This document shows positions 1 through 8,037 of a stretch of 64,000 nucleotides of DNA, piece by piece (position 1 is the first letter of the stretch; each line of letters begins with the position of its first letter). The translations under genes were made by a program, and so were the position numbers. The stretch is taken from assembly GCF_019311235.1 (NCBI RefSeq), contig NZ_JAHWDF010000006.1:62001-126000 (forward strand), given 5' to 3'. The notes under the pieces were generated by a model. That model saw only the letters and a list, made by a program, of their open reading frames with translations. It was not told the DNA's origin and searched no databases. The stretch comes from Mesonia aestuariivivens (GTDB lineage Bacteria > Bacteroidota > Bacteroidia > Flavobacteriales > Flavobacteriaceae).

Positions 1-1099
1 TATTGACTACTTGCGCATTTTTATTGATTTCAAAAACTGCTGAAAAGGTATATTTTTCTTCGTGCGGTCGTAAGGAACACGCATTATTTGATAAAACTTC
101 TGGAAGCATTGGCACTACGCGATCTACCAAATAAATAGAGGTGCCACGTTCGTAAGCTTCTTCATCTAAAATAGTACCTGGTTGCAGGTAATGTGAAACA
201 TCTGCAATGTGAATACCAACTTCGTAATTACCATTTTCTAAGATTTTAAAACTTAGCGCATCATCAAAATCTTTGGCATCTTTGGGATCTATCGTAAAGG
301 TAAGTCTATCGCGCATATCGCGACGCTTTTTGATTTCACTTTCTTGTATTGAAGTATCTAAATTATTTGCAAATTCTTCTACTTCTTTCGGGAAATCTGT
401 CGGTAAACCGTTTTCTGCTAAAATAGATTGCATTTCGGTTTCATGACTTCCTGCTTCTCCTAAAACTTCAATTATTTTACCATTTGGAGAGTCTTTCTTT
501 TCTGACCAACTTTCCATTTTCACTAAAACTACTAAACCGTCTTTAGCTTCTTCAGTAATGTTTTCTTTCGGAATAAATATATCGGTATACATTTTAGGAT
601 TTTGCACTTCTACAAATCCAAAATTGTCATTAAGTCGTAATATTCCTACAAAATTTTCTTTCTTTCGGGTGATAACTTCTACGACTTCTCCTTCACTTTT
701 TCTTCCTTTTCGTTGGCGATAAACGTATACTTTTACCTCGTCGCCATCTAACGCTCTGTTTAAATTTTTACTAGGTATATAAATATCATCTTCTAATTCT
801 TCTACAATCACATAACCATCTTTACGAGTAGTCATGTCTAACTTACCGGTAAAATAATTAACGCGTTCGTTAATTTGAAATTTACCAGGATCTGCTTGTA
901 AAATTTGTTTGCCTTTGGTGAGTTTCGCTAATTCTTTAATAATTTGATTTCTGCTATTTGCATCGTTTACATCAAGTTTAGCAGCGATTTGCTTGTAATT
1001 AAAGTTTTGGCTTGGATTTTTTCTTAATATATCTAAGATCTTTTTAGAAAGACCTGCAATGCTTTTAGTATTATTTTTTTTACTTCTTCGTTTTGCCAT
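1..1099 (-). CDS. rnr: Ribonuclease R, N-terminal part (runs off the window edge)
   Basis: This is a 3'-5' hydrolytic exoribonuclease that degrades structured RNA in the cytoplasm. About 366 codons are visible, from ATG at 1099 to the window edge. The basic N-terminus MAKRRSKK is followed by a winged-helix-like segment (residues about 10-80), OB-fold cold-shock domains, and the start of the RNB catalytic domain. The metal-binding motif DPKDAKDFDDALS lies near residue 268. The remaining RNB domain and the S1 domain lie outside the window. It is transcribed away from the rpiB side across an AT-rich gap. RNase R rather than RNase II is favoured by the N-terminal helix-turn-helix extension and by the single-copy pattern of Bacteroidota. 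Confidence 0.93.
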   Translation of the reverse strand, partial: MAKRRSKKNNTKSIAGLSKKILDILRKNPSQNFNYKQIAAKLDVNDANSRNQIIKELAKLTKGKQILQADPGKFQINERVNYFTGKLDMTTRKDGYVIVEELEDDIYIPSKNLNRALDGDEVKVYVYRQRKGRKSEGEVVEVITRKKENFVGILRLNDNFGFVEVQNPKMYTDIFIPKENITEEAKDGLVVLVKMESWSEKKDSPNGKIIEVLGEAGSHETEMQSILAENGLPTDFPKEVEEFANNLDTSIQESEIKKRRDMRDRLTFTIDPKDAKDFDDALSFKILENGNYEVGIHIADVSHYLQPGTILDEEAYERGTSIYLVDRVVPMLPEVLSNNACSLRPHEEKYTFSAVFEINKNAQVVN

Positions 1100-1276
1100 T
1101 TATTATTTTCTCTATTGATTCTAAAAATACATTTAAATATTTAGAATAGCTTTTTTTAGGATTAAAATTTTGTTAAGTACCACTTACAAAAAAATCATAG
1201 TAGCTTAAAATTAAGATAACTTAGATAAGTTAATGTTATCTTAATTTTTTATAAATTGTAGGTATAAATATTGCCA

Positions 1277-1429
1277 ATGTATAAGCAAAAGAACATATAT
1301 CTTTTCTTTTTTATCATTTTACTTATAGGTATCACTACTATTGTATTGATAATCAATAGTTTATTTGAAAAAAGTAATTATCAAAAGATTGTTAAAAGAG
1401 ATTCTTACACACTTGTAAAGAACTATTAG
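1277..1429 (+). CDS. Possible small single-pass membrane protein (50 aa)
   Basis: The frame starts with ATG and ends in TAG. It encodes a short basic N-terminus (MYKQKN), one strongly hydrophobic segment at about residues 8-26, and a Lys/Arg-rich C-terminal tail ending LVKNY. The layout fits a small single-pass membrane peptide. It lies between the divergent rnr start and the DUF2007 gene, 40 bp upstream of the latter and on the same strand. No family is recognised. The region is AT-rich, so a chance frame cannot be excluded. Confidence 0.35.
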   Translation: MYKQKNIYLFFFIILLIGITTIVLIINSLFEKSNYQKIVKRDSYTLVKNY

Positions 1430-1445
1430 TTAAGTAATTAAATAG

Positions 1446-1453
1446 TATTTTTG
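1446..1453 (+). promoter_or_regulatory. Bacteroidota -7 box (TATTTTTG)
   Basis: TATTTTTG matches the TAnnTTTG consensus of the Bacteroidota primary sigma factor and lies 17 bp upstream of the DUF2007 gene start. No TTG sits at the expected upstream distance, so the assignment rests on the -7 box alone. Confidence 0.4.
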
Positions 1454-1469
1454 CTATATATTACTTGCT

Positions 1470-1709
1470 ATGAAAAATTATCTCCCTTTAGCTACTTTCA
1501 ATAATCCTTTTGAATACGCTGTATTAAAATCAATTTTAGAACGTGAAGGTATTCGTTTCTTTTTTCAAAACGAAACTATTATTGGCTTGCTTCCTTTTTA
1601 TTCTTCTCCCTCAGGAGGTATCCATTTAAAAATTCATCAAGAAGACTTTCAAGAAGCAAAGATACTGTTTGAAGAATTTAAATACAATTCTCATTTAAAA
1701 ATTACCTGA
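1470..1709 (+). CDS. DUF2007 domain protein (putative signal-transducing protein)
   Basis: This 79-aa cytosolic protein matches the DUF2007 pattern: an N-terminal beta strand (YLPLATFNNPFEYAVLKSIL), a helix describing two-copy selection between short loops, a Gly/Ser-rich turn (SSPSGGIHLKI) and a final helix (QEDFQEAKILFEEF). DUF2007 domains resemble PII-like ferredoxin folds and are named putative signal transducers, but no activity has been shown that I know of. It is a single-domain, full-length example, with its own -7 box upstream. It ends before a 528-bp non-coding gap, so it is probably monocistronic or shares a transcript with the small frame at 1277. Confidence 0.8.
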   Translation: MKNYLPLATFNNPFEYAVLKSILEREGIRFFFQNETIIGLLPFYSSPSGGIHLKIHQEDFQEAKILFEEFKYNSHLKIT

Positions 1710-2205
1710 GTTTAGTTGTTATCAACAACATATATTATTATTAATCTTTTTTGTAAAATTTTAAATATAAATGATGTTATATGATTGTTTGTGAATAGCG
1801 GTATAATTAGTTTAAATTATATTTTGTTTTGTTCTTATCTAACATGATTAAACAGCTATTAACAAGTATTGTTAATAGTAATAAACTGATAATCAAATTG
1901 CTTATTTTGGTTATTAACAATTTTCATGTTGAGTGTATAATTTAGAAAAGTTAATTGATTTTTTTACATTTTGTTGTTAATAACCTGTGATTAGCTCTTA
2001 ATAACTTTTTATTAGAAAAGGAAAAACTTATTTGGTTAACTGGTAAAATTTTACTGATTGATTTTTTTCTGAGATAATCAAAAAAACTTTATCAGATTTC
2101 ATTTTTAGTTATTCACAATTTTTGTTGAAAGCTAAACCAATAGAAATAAAGACTTTAAAAAATTTAATTAACAAGCATATTTCTTTTGGTTAATAACCGA
2201 TTATT
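1710..2205. other. AT-rich non-coding gap with repeated TTATTAACA-type 9-mers
   Basis: No convincing gene is seen here. The gap carries TTATCAACA at 1719-1727 (inside the palindrome GTTGTT-ATC-AACAAC, 1715-1729), the inverted pair CTATTAACA (1856-1864) and TGTTAATAG (1870-1878), TTATTAACA at 1911-1919 with its inverse TGTTAATAA at 1975-1983, and TTATTCACA at 2109-2117. The last fits the DnaA-box consensus TTWTNCACA; the others differ from TTATCCACA at one or two positions. The flanking genes rnr and rpiB point outward. A replication origin or a regulator-binding array are both possible. Confidence 0.35.
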
Positions 2206-2213
2206 TACCTTTG
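2186..2213 (+). promoter_or_regulatory. rpiB promoter (TTG, 17 bp, TACCTTTG)
   Basis: TTG at 2186-2188 and TACCTTTG at 2206-2213 form a near-ideal Bacteroidota promoter. The inferred transcript start is near 2220. This makes the ATG at 2238 the rpiB start and excludes an in-frame TTG at 2211, which lies inside the -7 box. Confidence 0.7.
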
Positions 2214-2237
2214 CAGACGAACTTAAACCCTATTTTT

Positions 2238-2669
2238 ATGAAAATAGCTATCGGTAATGATCACGCTGGTACAGATTACAAAAATGCCATTATAGAATAT
2301 CTTCAAACTAAAAAAATTGAAGTTGTTAATTATGGAACTAACGCAGAAGATAGCGTTGATTATCCAGATTTTGTTCATCCTGTTGCTAGCGATGTAGAAA
2401 GTAAAAAAGTAGATTTAGGTATTATTATTTGCGGAAGCGGTAATGGTGCGGCAATGACAGCTAACAAACACCAAGAAGTTAGAGCTGCTTTATGTTGGAC
2501 GAAAGAGCTCGTAGAACTCGCAAGAGAACATAATGATGCTAATATATTAAGTATTCCTGCCAGATATACTTCTTTACCGCAAGCGGTAGAAATGGTAAAA
2601 ACATTTTTAGATACTTCTTTTGAAGGCGGAAGACACCAACGTCGTGTAGATAAAATAGCTTGCCAATAA
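2238..2669 (+). CDS. rpiB: Ribose-5-phosphate isomerase B
   Basis: This enzyme interconverts ribose 5-phosphate and ribulose 5-phosphate in the non-oxidative pentose phosphate pathway. The 143-aa length is normal for RpiB/LacAB. The N-terminus MKIAIGNDHAG carries the phosphate/substrate-binding DHAG motif, the VDYPDF segment follows, and GIIICGSGNGAAMTANK contains the catalytic-base Cys and the anion-hole loop. HNDANILSIPAR is the usual C-terminal motif. The start at 2238 is chosen because the consensus promoter immediately upstream leaves only a short leader. It is followed after 4 bp by a CDF transporter and then an acetyltransferase, probably one operon of three genes. Confidence 0.95.
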   Translation: MKIAIGNDHAGTDYKNAIIEYLQTKKIEVVNYGTNAEDSVDYPDFVHPVASDVESKKVDLGIIICGSGNGAAMTANKHQEVRAALCWTKELVELAREHNDANILSIPARYTSLPQAVEMVKTFLDTSFEGGRHQRRVDKIACQ

Positions 2670-2673
2670 ATTC

Positions 2674-3576
2674 ATGCATCAACATTCAGGACATACACAC
2701 CAGCCCGTAAAAGGGAAAAATCTTTGGTTTTCTATACTATTAAATATAGGAATTACGATTGCTCAAATTGTTGGTGGTTTACTAAGTGGTAGTCTATCTT
2801 TATTATCTGATGCTTTGCATAATTTTAGTGATGTAATCTCTTTAATTATTAGTTATATCGCTAATAAGATTGCTGGTAAAGAAGCTTCTTTTAATAAGAC
2901 TTTTGGTTACAAAAGAGCAGAAATAATTGCGGCATTTGTTAATGCACTTTCCTTAATTGTGATTGCAATTATTTTAATTAAAGAAGCCATTTTTCGCTTT
3001 TTCGATCCGCAACCCATTCAGTCTAATATGGTCATTTGGTTGGCCATTTTAGCCATTGCTGGTAACGGTTTGAGCGTTTTATTAATGAAAAAAGATAGTA
3101 AAACCAATATGAATATGCGCTCTGCATATCTGCACCTCTTAACAGATATGTTAGCATCGGTAGCAGTATTGATAGGAGGTTTATTAATGAAATTCTATCA
3201 GATTTACTGGATAGATAGTTTATTAACTGCCGCTATTGCGATCTATCTAATTTATGTAGGTTGGGATTTGTTGCGTGATAGTTTTAAAATTTTAATGTTA
3301 TTTACTCCACATCAAATTCCTTTAAAAAACATTGCAACTAAAGTTTGTGAAATTGAAGAAGTAAAAAATATGCACCATATTCATGTATGGCAATTAAATG
3401 AAAATGAAGTTCATTTAGAAGCACATATCGATTTTAAAAAGAATATTACGCTTTCAGAATTTGATGAAATTCTAGTAAAAATTGAACATGAAATTAATCA
3501 TTTCGGTATCAATCATATCAATATTCAACCAGAATTTAATAAACCCGATAACAAAGCGATTATCGTTCAAGATTAA
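2674..3576 (+). CDS. Cation diffusion facilitator (zinc exporter, CzcD/ZitB type)
   Basis: This inner-membrane antiporter exports divalent cations, probably Zn2+, in exchange for protons. The 300-aa protein has a His-rich start (MHQHSGHTHQ), six predicted membrane segments, and the paired HxxxD motifs of zinc-selective CDF members: H49/D53 in HNFSD of helix 2 and H154/D158 in HLLTD of helix 5. The C-terminal cytosolic domain with MHHIHVWQLNENEVHLEAHI provides the dimerising metal-sensing fold. It is encoded 4 bp after rpiB and 5 bp before an ElaA-like gene, which implies cotranscription. Zinc specificity is inferred from the motifs; Cd2+ or Co2+ export is possible. Confidence 0.92.
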   Translation: MHQHSGHTHQPVKGKNLWFSILLNIGITIAQIVGGLLSGSLSLLSDALHNFSDVISLIISYIANKIAGKEASFNKTFGYKRAEIIAAFVNALSLIVIAIILIKEAIFRFFDPQPIQSNMVIWLAILAIAGNGLSVLLMKKDSKTNMNMRSAYLHLLTDMLASVAVLIGGLLMKFYQIYWIDSLLTAAIAIYLIYVGWDLLRDSFKILMLFTPHQIPLKNIATKVCEIEEVKNMHHIHVWQLNENEVHLEAHIDFKKNITLSEFDEILVKIEHEINHFGINHINIQPEFNKPDNKAIIVQD

Positions 3577-3581
3577 AAAAT

Positions 3582-4025
3582 ATGTTGCAACTCGAAGCAA
3601 AAACTTTCGACGAATTAACGATTACTGAATTGTATGAAATACTTCAACTTCGTTCTGAAGTTTTTGTAGTAGAACAAAATTGTGTTTATCAAGATATAGA
3701 TGGTAAAGATGAAACAGCTTTACATATCTTAGGAAAAAAAGAAGGAAAAATTGTAGCCTACGCCCGCTGTTTTGCTCCTCAAATTTATTTTGAAGAAGCT
3801 GCTATTGGGCGCGTTGTAGTAAAATCTAGTAAACGAAAATTTGGCTACGGGCATGATATTTTAAAAGCTTCTATAGCAGAAATAGAAAAACGCTACCAAA
3901 CTTTTACCATTAAAATTTCTGCACAACAATACCTTACGCATTTCTATGAGTCTCATCAATTTATACAAATTGGTGAAGGATATTTAGAAGACGGTATTCC
4001 ACATATTGCGATGCTAAAAAATTAA
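3582..4025 (+). CDS. ElaA-like GNAT N-acetyltransferase
   Basis: This 147-aa cytosolic protein belongs to the GNAT superfamily and looks like E. coli ElaA throughout. It has the N-terminal LRSEVFVVEQNCVYQDIDGKD signature of that subfamily (residues about 22-42), the LHILG strand, and the acetyl-CoA-binding region around residues 75-95 (AIGRVVVKSSKRKFGYG). The substrate of ElaA proteins is unknown. It sits 5 bp after the CDF transporter gene and closes the rpiB transcript; the next gene has its own promoter. Confidence 0.85.
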   Translation: MLQLEAKTFDELTITELYEILQLRSEVFVVEQNCVYQDIDGKDETALHILGKKEGKIVAYARCFAPQIYFEEAAIGRVVVKSSKRKFGYGHDILKASIAEIEKRYQTFTIKISAQQYLTHFYESHQFIQIGEGYLEDGIPHIAMLKN

Positions 4026-4051
4026 TTTACAAAAAGTTAAAAAGATTGCTA

Positions 4052-4082
4052 TTGGTTTAACTGGCTTTTATAGTTACTTTTG
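4052..4082 (+). promoter_or_regulatory. Promoter of the SulP gene (TTG, 20 bp, TACTTTTG)
   Basis: TTG at 4052-4054 and TACTTTTG at 4075-4082 fit the Bacteroidota consensus with 20 bp spacing. The ATG of the SulP gene lies 24 bp downstream of the -7 box. Confidence 0.65.
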
Positions 4083-4106
4083 CACGCTTAAAATTTAACA
4101 ATATCA

Positions 4107-5639
4107 ATGAAGAAAGTTCTCAATCTTTTCGACTTTAAACAGAAAGTAAATTATAAAACTGAAATCTTAGCCGGATTAACCGTAGCGATGACGATGATTC
4201 CAGAATCACTATCGTTTGCAATCTTAGCTGGTTTTCCTCCATTGGTTGGTTTATATGCTTCTTTCATCATGGGATTAATTACAGCCATTTTTGGAGGTCG
4301 TCCAGGGTTAATTTCTGGTGGTGCTGGAGCCACAACGGTTGTGTTAATTGCGTTAATGAATTCTCACGGACTCGAATATGTTTTTGGTGCGGTGATCATT
4401 GCTGGTATTATTCAGGTGATCGTAGGTTTATTTAAACTTGGTAAATTTATTCGACTTGTACCACAACCTGTTATGTTTGGTTTTGTTAACGGACTGGCTA
4501 TTATTATTTTTATGTCTCAAATTGAACAATTTAAAGTAAATGTTGGAGGCAATATTGAATGGATGACAGGTTCACCATTTTTAATTATGGCCGGTTTAGT
4601 GGCACTAACCATTGGTATTATTGTGCTTTTACCAAAACTTACCAAAGCAATACCTGCCTCTTTAGTCGCTATTATAGTCGTTTTTGCAATCGTTTATTTC
4701 TTCGGAATTGATACTAAACAAGTAATAGATATTGCATCAGTAAGTGGTAGTTTACCTCCATTTAATATTCCTGATATTCCTTTCACATTCGAAGCTTTTA
4801 AAACCGTACTTCCTTATGGTTTAATTATGGCAGCAGTTGGCTTAACTGAAGGTTTATTAACGTTGAATTTAGTAGATGAAATTACAGGAACCAAGGGCCA
4901 AAGTAATCGGGAGTGCGTAGCACAAGGAACAGCAAATATTGCAAACGGTTTTTTCTTCGGAATGGGTGGTTGCCCAATGATCGCACAAACTTTAGTGAAT
5001 TTATCTTCAGGTTCTCGTGCTCGACTTTCTGGAATTATTGCTGCAATTACCATTTTAACGATTATTCTTGTTGGCGCTCCGGTGATCGAATTATTACCGA
5101 TGGCAGCGTTAGTTGGGGTAATGATTATGGTGGCCTTCGGTACTTTTGAGTGGGCAAGTTTTAGAGTCTTTACCAGAATGCCAAAACACGATATATTTGT
5201 GATGCTATTGGTAACTTTAATCACTGTATTTTTACACAACTTAGCGTTAGCGGTATTAATTGGAGTCATTATTTCTGCTTTGGTTTTTGCTTGGGATAAC
5301 GCCAAAAGAATTCGAGCTAGAAAAAGCGTCGATGAAAACGGAATAAAACATTATGAAATTTACGGGCCTTTATTTTTTGGTTCTACAGCTACCTTTATGA
5401 GTAAGTTTAATGTTCATAAAGATTCTGAAGAAATTATTGTCGATTTTACCGAAAGTAGAATCGTAGATATGTCAGCTATCGAAACTTTAAATAAGCTTAC
5501 CGAGCTATATTCAAAACACGGTAAGAAAGTACATTTAAAACACTTGAGTGGCGATTGTAGAAAGCTATTAAGCAATGCGGAAGCCGTGATCGATGTAAAT
5601 ATTATTGAAGATCCAACCTATCGTGTAGTAGCCGATTAA
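4107..5639 (+). CDS. SulP-family inorganic anion transporter with STAS domain
   Basis: This 510-aa inner-membrane transporter belongs to the SLC26/SulP family, which moves sulfate, bicarbonate or other anions, often coupled to Na+ or H+. The N-terminal sulfate-transporter region carries the typical PESLSFAILAGFPPLVGLYA motif in the first helices and NGFFFGMGGCPMIAQTLVN in the middle. About 10-12 membrane segments fill residues 15-395. The C-terminal STAS domain (about 410-510) includes IIVDFTESRIVDMSAIETL. The protein is somewhat shorter than many SulP proteins but all parts are present. It has its own promoter and a strong terminator follows. The substrate cannot be read from sequence. Confidence 0.92.
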   Translation: MKKVLNLFDFKQKVNYKTEILAGLTVAMTMIPESLSFAILAGFPPLVGLYASFIMGLITAIFGGRPGLISGGAGATTVVLIALMNSHGLEYVFGAVIIAGIIQVIVGLFKLGKFIRLVPQPVMFGFVNGLAIIIFMSQIEQFKVNVGGNIEWMTGSPFLIMAGLVALTIGIIVLLPKLTKAIPASLVAIIVVFAIVYFFGIDTKQVIDIASVSGSLPPFNIPDIPFTFEAFKTVLPYGLIMAAVGLTEGLLTLNLVDEITGTKGQSNRECVAQGTANIANGFFFGMGGCPMIAQTLVNLSSGSRARLSGIIAAITILTIILVGAPVIELLPMAALVGVMIMVAFGTFEWASFRVFTRMPKHDIFVMLLVTLITVFLHNLALAVLIGVIISALVFAWDNAKRIRARKSVDENGIKHYEIYGPLFFGSTATFMSKFNVHKDSEEIIVDFTESRIVDMSAIETLNKLTELYSKHGKKVHLKHLSGDCRKLLSNAEAVIDVNIIEDPTYRVVAD

Positions 5640-5659
5640 TAAACAAAATTATAGATTAT

Positions 5660-5697
5660 AAAAAGCCTTTTTCTTAACTAGAAAAAGGCTTTTTTTA
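5660..5697. terminator. Bidirectional intrinsic terminator between convergent genes
   Basis: A 13-bp stem AAAAGCCTTTTTC / GAAAAAGGCTTTT with loop TTAACTA is flanked by A and T runs. It can end both the SulP transcript and the opposing glycosyltransferase transcript. Confidence 0.85.
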
Positions 5698-5724
5698 TTA
5701 GTTGTAGCAGGTTAGAAAAATCAA

Positions 5725-6396
5725 TCATTTAAGCAAATATTTAGCAAATTTGAGCAATCTATCTTGGTGTATTCCTCTAAAAAAACCAAACATCACAAAT
5801 CCATACACCAACTGAGTTCTAAAATTACCGTGCTCGTCGTAGGTTCTGGTACTTACCAAAACATCTTTTTGAATTACGTGGTAATCAGAAAGTTTTGTAG
5901 CGCGTTTAATAAAGTCATATTCTTCCATTAGTTTTAGCGATTCATTATAACCATTTAAGCGTTGGTACAAATCGCGCGTAATCCATAATGTTTGACCGCC
6001 ACCACGAAACATCATTCCTTTAAAACGAGAAAAATAACTGTTTAATAATAGAAATTTATTCTTTGTATCAAAAAGCGATCGAAAACATCCAAATTGAATT
6101 TTTTCACTTAGATGGGCTAAAATATCTGCTGAAAAACTTTTGGGAGGTAAACTATCGGCGTGAACAAAATAGAGGATTTCTCCTTTGGCAGCATCAACAC
6201 CAGCATTCATTTGTTTGGCTCTTCCTTTAGCTGAAGAAATTACTTTTACCAGAAAATTTTCCGCTACTTTCCTACTCTTATCGCTGCTTCCGCCGTCAAC
6301 AATGATAATTTCTTCTGCACCATTTTCTTTTAAGTAAGGTAGAAGACGTTGTAGATTTTCTTCTTCATTAATTACAGGAATTATAATACTAATCAT
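5725..6396 (-). CDS. TIGR04283-family glycosyltransferase (GT2)
   Basis: This 223-aa family-2 glycosyltransferase begins MISIIIPVINEEENLQ, the standard nucleotide-sugar-binding start, followed by EIIIVDGGSSDKS and ILYFVHADSLPP, which replaces the usual DxD with HAD as in TIGR04283. That family is often named for arsenosugar biosynthesis in public annotation. The ATG at 6396 is chosen over an upstream in-frame TTG at 6411 because it places the first strand at residue 2. The gene follows the DUF547 gene after 22 bp on the same strand, and this pair commonly occurs together. The partner enzymes ArsM and ArsS are not in the window, so the sugar acceptor is unknown. Confidence 0.85.
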   Translation of the reverse strand: MISIIIPVINEEENLQRLLPYLKENGAEEIIIVDGGSSDKSRKVAENFLVKVISSAKGRAKQMNAGVDAAKGEILYFVHADSLPPKSFSADILAHLSEKIQFGCFRSLFDTKNKFLLLNSYFSRFKGMMFRGGGQTLWITRDLYQRLNGYNESLKLMEEYDFIKRATKLSDYHVIQKDVLVSTRTYDEHGNFRTQLVYGFVMFGFFRGIHQDRLLKFAKYLLK

Positions 6397-6418
6397 TACT
6401 ACTGAAGTCAATTTTTTT

Positions 6419-7231
6419 TTAACTGTAATTCTCTAAATCTAACTCCCAGTTATAATCTAAAAATTCTACACCTGGATCTGAGTTTTTTGGAATGAGCTCA
6501 TAAGATTTTAAAATTTTAATAACACCATCTTTTCCGCCAAAATCTGCCCTAAACCAATTCATTAATCGAGGTACGTAAACCTTATTTTTATTAAATTTTA
6601 CCTCACGCTTTAAATAAGCTTTTGCAGATTTTTCTAATTGTGTATCTAAACTTTCTACCTTATAAAAAGTAACAGGAGGGCAACTTTTCGCTCCGCAATT
6701 AAGCGCGAAATGAATACGCCAATCTACCTCAGATACTCTAAATTTCTTTTCAAACTTAGAAGCAAAAGGATCTTTTAAATGACCGTAAGAAAGTTTGACG
6801 CGAGAATCTCTAATCATGCCGTGTTCTACATCATCTAAACTCATCTTTTCACCAGCAATTGTAAAACGTTCGTCCTTAAAAAAAGCAGAACGATCTTGGT
6901 ATAAATCTGGATTTTTCTTCAGTAAATATTGAATGTAAGTATTGTAAATATTCAACCAAAAAGCTTTCTTTTTCGTATCGTTAGTTAGTTCTTTTTCTAA
7001 ATTATTCTTAGCAATTTTTTCTAATTGTTGAATATATTTTTCTGCTGAACTATCATTTTTTACAGCATCGTAAAAATTTTTTGAAAGCTGAAATAAATCT
7101 ACTTTTTCTACTTCGGAAGAAGTTAAAATTTGTTGACTTTTTTTGTCGTTCGCATAAGCCGTAAAAACTATTGACAAAGCCAGTAAAAGCAATAATTTTC
7201 TAAAATAGTTGATTAAAAAATTCATTTTCAA
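6419..7231 (-). CDS. DUF547 domain protein, exported
   Basis: This 270-aa protein has an N-terminal signal sequence (hydrophobic residues about 12-27, ending ...TAYAN). A complete DUF547 domain follows: AFWLNIYNTYIQYLL (about 83-97), MIRDSRVKLSYG, and the hallmark HFALNCGAKSCPPVTFY (about 178-194). DUF547 proteins have no established function, although the conserved His, Cys and Asp residues suggest a papain-like or hydrolase fold. It probably acts in the periplasm. It is the upstream member of a two-gene unit with the TIGR04283 glycosyltransferase. An alternative ATG lies two codons inside the chosen start. Confidence 0.85.
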   Translation of the reverse strand: MKMNFLINYFRKLLLLLALSIVFTAYANDKKSQQILTSSEVEKVDLFQLSKNFYDAVKNDSSAEKYIQQLEKIAKNNLEKELTNDTKKKAFWLNIYNTYIQYLLKKNPDLYQDRSAFFKDERFTIAGEKMSLDDVEHGMIRDSRVKLSYGHLKDPFASKFEKKFRVSEVDWRIHFALNCGAKSCPPVTFYKVESLDTQLEKSAKAYLKREVKFNKNKVYVPRLMNWFRADFGGKDGVIKILKSYELIPKNSDPGVEFLDYNWELDLENYS

Positions 7232-7269
7232 TTTTTATATAATATACGAAAATTATGCTAATCAGTTTT

Positions 7270-8037
7270 TTACCACCAAACAATAAAGAAACGTTCATAG
7301 GTTTGCTCGTCTTTTTTCATCCACATCAATGCGGCTTTTTGATGCTGAAGTAAATACTTCACTTCATGTAAAATTTCAGCATATGATTTCCAGTTTTGAT
7401 GGTGTTGTGGTTCAACTGGCCAATCTGGTTTTTTGGGCGAATAAAATTCAAAAGAGCCATATTCTTCTTGGCTAAATTCGTTTTCGTGTAACCAATAGCC
7501 TAAAATGCAGCTGTTGTTTATCTGTTTAAATTGATGGTTTAATAATGATTTTGGCACAAATAAATTGGCTAAAAAACAAACTTGCTGCTCGGTTTTATCT
7601 AATTCAATTTTGTGTTCTTTCAGTAAAGATTTACTTTCTTTTTTATACAATAACTGTAGCTGATGCGATTTTAAACGGTCAATTTTTTTAAGCAACGTAT
7701 CTTTTCGGTTGGGACCAATCCACCGGTCAAGTTCATTTTCAAAATTAAGATCGTACACATAAAATTTATAGACCAATTCGACGTGAATCGTTTGATTGGT
7801 ATTTATTTCATTTAAGAAAAAATCAAATTCTCCTAGCGTTTGTTTGTCATGAATGAGCTGGAGGTTCTGAGCGATTAAATCGTAATTAGAAGATTGCCGA
7901 ATGGCTTCCGCAAAAAAAAGTTCAGCACGTTTTCCTAAGACTAAATTTGGTGGAATTTCTATATTTTGCTGAAGTGAAGAAGTATTTTTAGGGAGTTGAA
8001 ATTGTGTTAAACCGAATAATTTTTTGTCTTTCCACAA
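7270..8037 (-). CDS. DUF1853 family protein; real N-terminus probably lies upstream
   Basis: This 255-aa frame matches DUF1853, a nuclease-like family of unknown function: LGKRAELFFAEAI, the TLGEFDFFLNE motif with acidic residues typical of PD-(D/E)XK folds, HVELVYKFYVYD, and WIGPNRKDTLLKKIDRL. The only canonical-type start is a TTG at 8037. The in-frame codons upstream (8085 to 8038) read ISALELQYQGFLTTFPLW, which resembles the usual DUF1853 N-terminus, and are bounded by a TAA at 8092-8094 with no ATG, GTG or TTG before it. Either a rare ATT start at 8085 is used or the start was destroyed. A palindromic repeat lies just upstream. DUF547 lies 38 bp downstream. Confidence 0.7.
   Translation of the reverse strand: MWKDKKLFGLTQFQLPKNTSSLQQNIEIPPNLVLGKRAELFFAEAIRQSSNYDLIAQNLQLIHDKQTLGEFDFFLNEINTNQTIHVELVYKFYVYDLNFENELDRWIGPNRKDTLLKKIDRLKSHQLQLLYKKESKSLLKEHKIELDKTEQQVCFLANLFVPKSLLNHQFKQINNSCILGYWLHENEFSQEEYGSFEFYSPKKPDWPVEPQHHQNWKSYAEILHEVKYLLQHQKAALMWMKKDEQTYERFFIVWW

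Noticed and set aside
1719-1727. Confident assignment of the chromosome origin
   Set aside because: Only one 9-mer fits TTWTNCACA, no dnaA is nearby and GC-skew of the chromosome cannot be judged from a 64-kb window.
2211-2237. rpiB starting at TTG 2211
   Set aside because: That codon lies in the consensus -7 box, upstream of the expected transcript start; ATG 2238 aligns with the family.
4814-5305. A 163-aa minus-strand frame inside the SulP gene, and similar antisense frames in other genes
   Set aside because: The sense frame has strong family motifs; the antisense residues are low-complexity and match nothing.
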